DNA from: Anaerocolumna sp.
GTDB taxonomy: Bacteria > Bacillota > Clostridia > Lachnospirales > Lachnospiraceae
Direction: 5' to 3'
DNA length: 64,000 bases
Assembly: GCA_029256725.1 (NCBI GenBank)
Contig: JAQSXJ010000009.1
Location: 1-64,000 of the forward strand
The notes under the pieces were generated by a model that was given only the letters and a program-made list of their open reading frames with translations, ran no database searches and was not told the DNA's origin. Shown piece after piece: positions 62,515 to 64,000 of this stretch; positions within the stretch are counted from its first letter, which is position 1; each line of letters starts with the position of its first letter. The position numbers and the translations under genes were made by a program.

Positions 62515-64000
62515 ATGAATATTTTACTTGTTGACGATGACCGCTTTGTATTAGGTGCATTAACTCAAAATATGGACTGGAAAGCTTTAGGCTTACAGGA
62601 GGTTTATACAGCCTCTAATATAAGCCAGGCCAAAGAAGTAATCAGAGAAAAATCTGTGCAGATTCTTATTACAGATATAGACATGCCCCAGGGAAGCGGC
62701 ATTGATCTCCTTACCTGGGTACGAGAAGAAAATTATGATATTCAGACTATCTTCCTGACCAACTATGCTGATTTTAATTTTGCACAAAAGGCCGTTGAAC
62801 TGCAAAGTCTTGAATATTATTTAAAACCCATTGAATTTGACAAGCTTGCCTTAATTGTCAAAAAAGCAGTCATAAAGGTAGAAGCAGGTTACCAGGCCAA
62901 GAAAGCAGCCAATATTACAACTATGTGGGAGGATATCAAAGCAAATATTTCAGAGCATTTCTGGAGTGCTTATTTGAAACGGGATGCAGCTTATACGGAA
63001 GAGGAACTGAAAGCCCGCTTGACGAAAAATCATCTGCCCTATAAAACCTCGGATAAATTTATACTTATCCTCTTTGACCTGTTTACTGTTAAATTATCTG
63101 CTAAAAATGAAATCACATATTCTTATCCCGATGGAAAAAAACTTAGGGTTGGATTTGAAAATTCTTTCCAGGAAATCTTTGAGAAAGTATTATCTCCCCA
63201 TGATATTCTATTGGATTTAAATTCTGTAGGCGGAAGTTTTATAGCTATTATAAACTGTACAAACAGTATAACAGAAGAATTACTTCTTAAGTTATCCGAG
63301 TACTGCACAAGACTTATACGACTGGTAAATAAAAAGTATGATGCCTCCCTTAGCAGCTATATTGGACTACCCGCCTCTTTCCATGAGTTTCACAGTGGGT
63401 TGAAGCAGTTACAATCCATGAATGAAAATATTATTGATTGTAAGGATAAGGTCTTTTTATTGGGTGACTACATACCGGTTCAGGCAGAGTACTCCTTACC
63501 TAATCTAAAGCTTTTGGATGAATATTTACAGTTAGAAAAACGAGATTTATTTACCTCCTACTGTAAAGAATATCTGATCGGTCTGGCTCAATCCGATAAG
63601 TTGAATTATACAGTTCTGGCCAGTTTTCAGATTGATGTCATACAGCTTATCTATTCCTTCTTAAAAGAGAAGGGAATATTGGCTCATAAACTGATACAGG
63701 GTAAAACCAATGATACTTTACTGGAGATTTCCTCTAAATCCATTGAAAGCATACTCCTCTACATTACTTATCTGGTAAATACTGCTCTGGATTATGCCGC
63801 CTTCTCAGCTTCTGAAAAGTCAGTTGCCTCTATTATCTGTGAGTTTATTGACATGCATTTTGCAGAGGACATTAATCGTAACAGCCTTGCTGAAATTGTA
63901 TATCTGGATCCGGACTATACCGCCAGACTCTTTAAAAAAGAAACCGGGACTTCCCTTGTTAATTATATTATAAAAAAACGTATTGAAACGGCAAAGGATC
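62515..64000 (+). CDS. YesN-type AraC response regulator (runs off right edge)
   Basis: At least 495 codons from the ATG at 62515, open to the end of the window, so the end is not seen. The receiver domain (1-120) has DDDR near position 7-10, phosphorylated D54 in LITDIDMPQGSG, and K104 in YYLKPIEF. A long linker region (about 125-430) follows. The AraC helix-turn-helix begins near residue 435 (ASIICEFIDMHFAEDINRNSL, shown in part; ARLFKKETGTSLVNYIIKKR) and is cut by the edge. It most likely activates the divergent importer and the GH genes in response to the YesM-type kinase. Confidence 0.92.
   Translation, partial: MNILLVDDDRFVLGALTQNMDWKALGLQEVYTASNISQAKEVIREKSVQILITDIDMPQGSGIDLLTWVREENYDIQTIFLTNYADFNFAQKAVELQSLEYYLKPIEFDKLALIVKKAVIKVEAGYQAKKAANITTMWEDIKANISEHFWSAYLKRDAAYTEEELKARLTKNHLPYKTSDKFILILFDLFTVKLSAKNEITYSYPDGKKLRVGFENSFQEIFEKVLSPHDILLDLNSVGGSFIAIINCTNSITEELLLKLSEYCTRLIRLVNKKYDASLSSYIGLPASFHEFHSGLKQLQSMNENIIDCKDKVFLLGDYIPVQAEYSLPNLKLLDEYLQLEKRDLFTSYCKEYLIGLAQSDKLNYTVLASFQIDVIQLIYSFLKEKGILAHKLIQGKTNDTLLEISSKSIESILLYITYLVNTALDYAAFSASEKSVASIICEFIDMHFAEDINRNSLAEIVYLDPDYTARLFKKETGTSLVNYIIKKRIETAKD

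Noticed and set aside
1-64000. tRNA, rRNA, insertion sequences, prophage or attachment sites
   Set aside because: No transposase, integrase or phage gene, no tRNA-like cloverleaf and no rRNA sequence seen by eye; a covariance or profile search could find ones I missed.

Overview
The window looks like chromosome of a low-GC Gram-positive anaerobe of the Clostridia, most likely a Lachnospiraceae member. Evidence: AT-rich sequence, strong AGGAGG-type ribosome sites, an orphan RsmH with an N-terminal extension, lipoprotein-type ABC binding proteins, a YesM/YesN-type two-component system, and many GNAT, MocR, AraC, HxlR and MarR proteins. There are no phage genes, insertion sequences, CRISPR arrays, rRNA or tRNA genes that I can see.

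Layout. 1-6.8 kb: start of a phospholipase C-like gene, a MocR regulator divergent from a diaminopimelate-decarboxylase-like enzyme, a GH29 fucosidase and its frameshifted AraC neighbour. 6.8-13.8 kb: nitroreductase/HxlR pair, isochorismatase-like hydrolase, an XRE regulator paired with a small membrane protein sharing its C-terminal domain, VOC and GNAT proteins, and a GGDEF/EAL c-di-GMP enzyme. 14-25 kb: mccB and mccA (methionine-to-cysteine conversion) separated by an 18-bp minisatellite; ada, alkC-like, an XRE regulator fused to a complete desulfoferrodoxin/superoxide-reductase module, MarR-GNAT, CheX plus hemerythrin, and a second MocR divergent from an EamA exporter.

25-37 kb: two metal uptake operons, a siderophore-type ABC system (minus strand) and a troABCD-type system (plus strand), both with inverted-repeat operators at their promoters. 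The tro operon also has a long structured leader. 37-50.6 kb: an FtsX/LolD-type ABC exporter with TetR regulator, two DEAD-box helicases flanking an orphan rsmH, a cluster of decayed genes (47.2-48.0 kb), a MarR-MFS-VOC operon and a flavodoxin remnant.

50.9-64 kb: a glycan locus with GH43, a membrane-anchored GH87-like beta-helix enzyme, a GH31 alpha-glucosidase, an ABC importer (two permeases and a lipoprotein, no ATPase) and a YesM/YesN-type sensor/regulator running off the right edge. Together they suggest sensing, surface cleavage, uptake and intracellular hydrolysis of an alpha-glucan (inference).

Most promising for novelty: the HTH-superoxide-reductase fusion (18.2 kb), the XRE/membrane protein pair with a shared domain (9.5-10.3 kb), the tro leader (32.8-33.1 kb), the putative alpha-1,3-glucan locus, and an unrecognised Cys-rich protein at 29.9-31.0 kb. 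Several gene starts were moved downstream to an ATG or GTG with a properly spaced ribosome site; this is stated where done.
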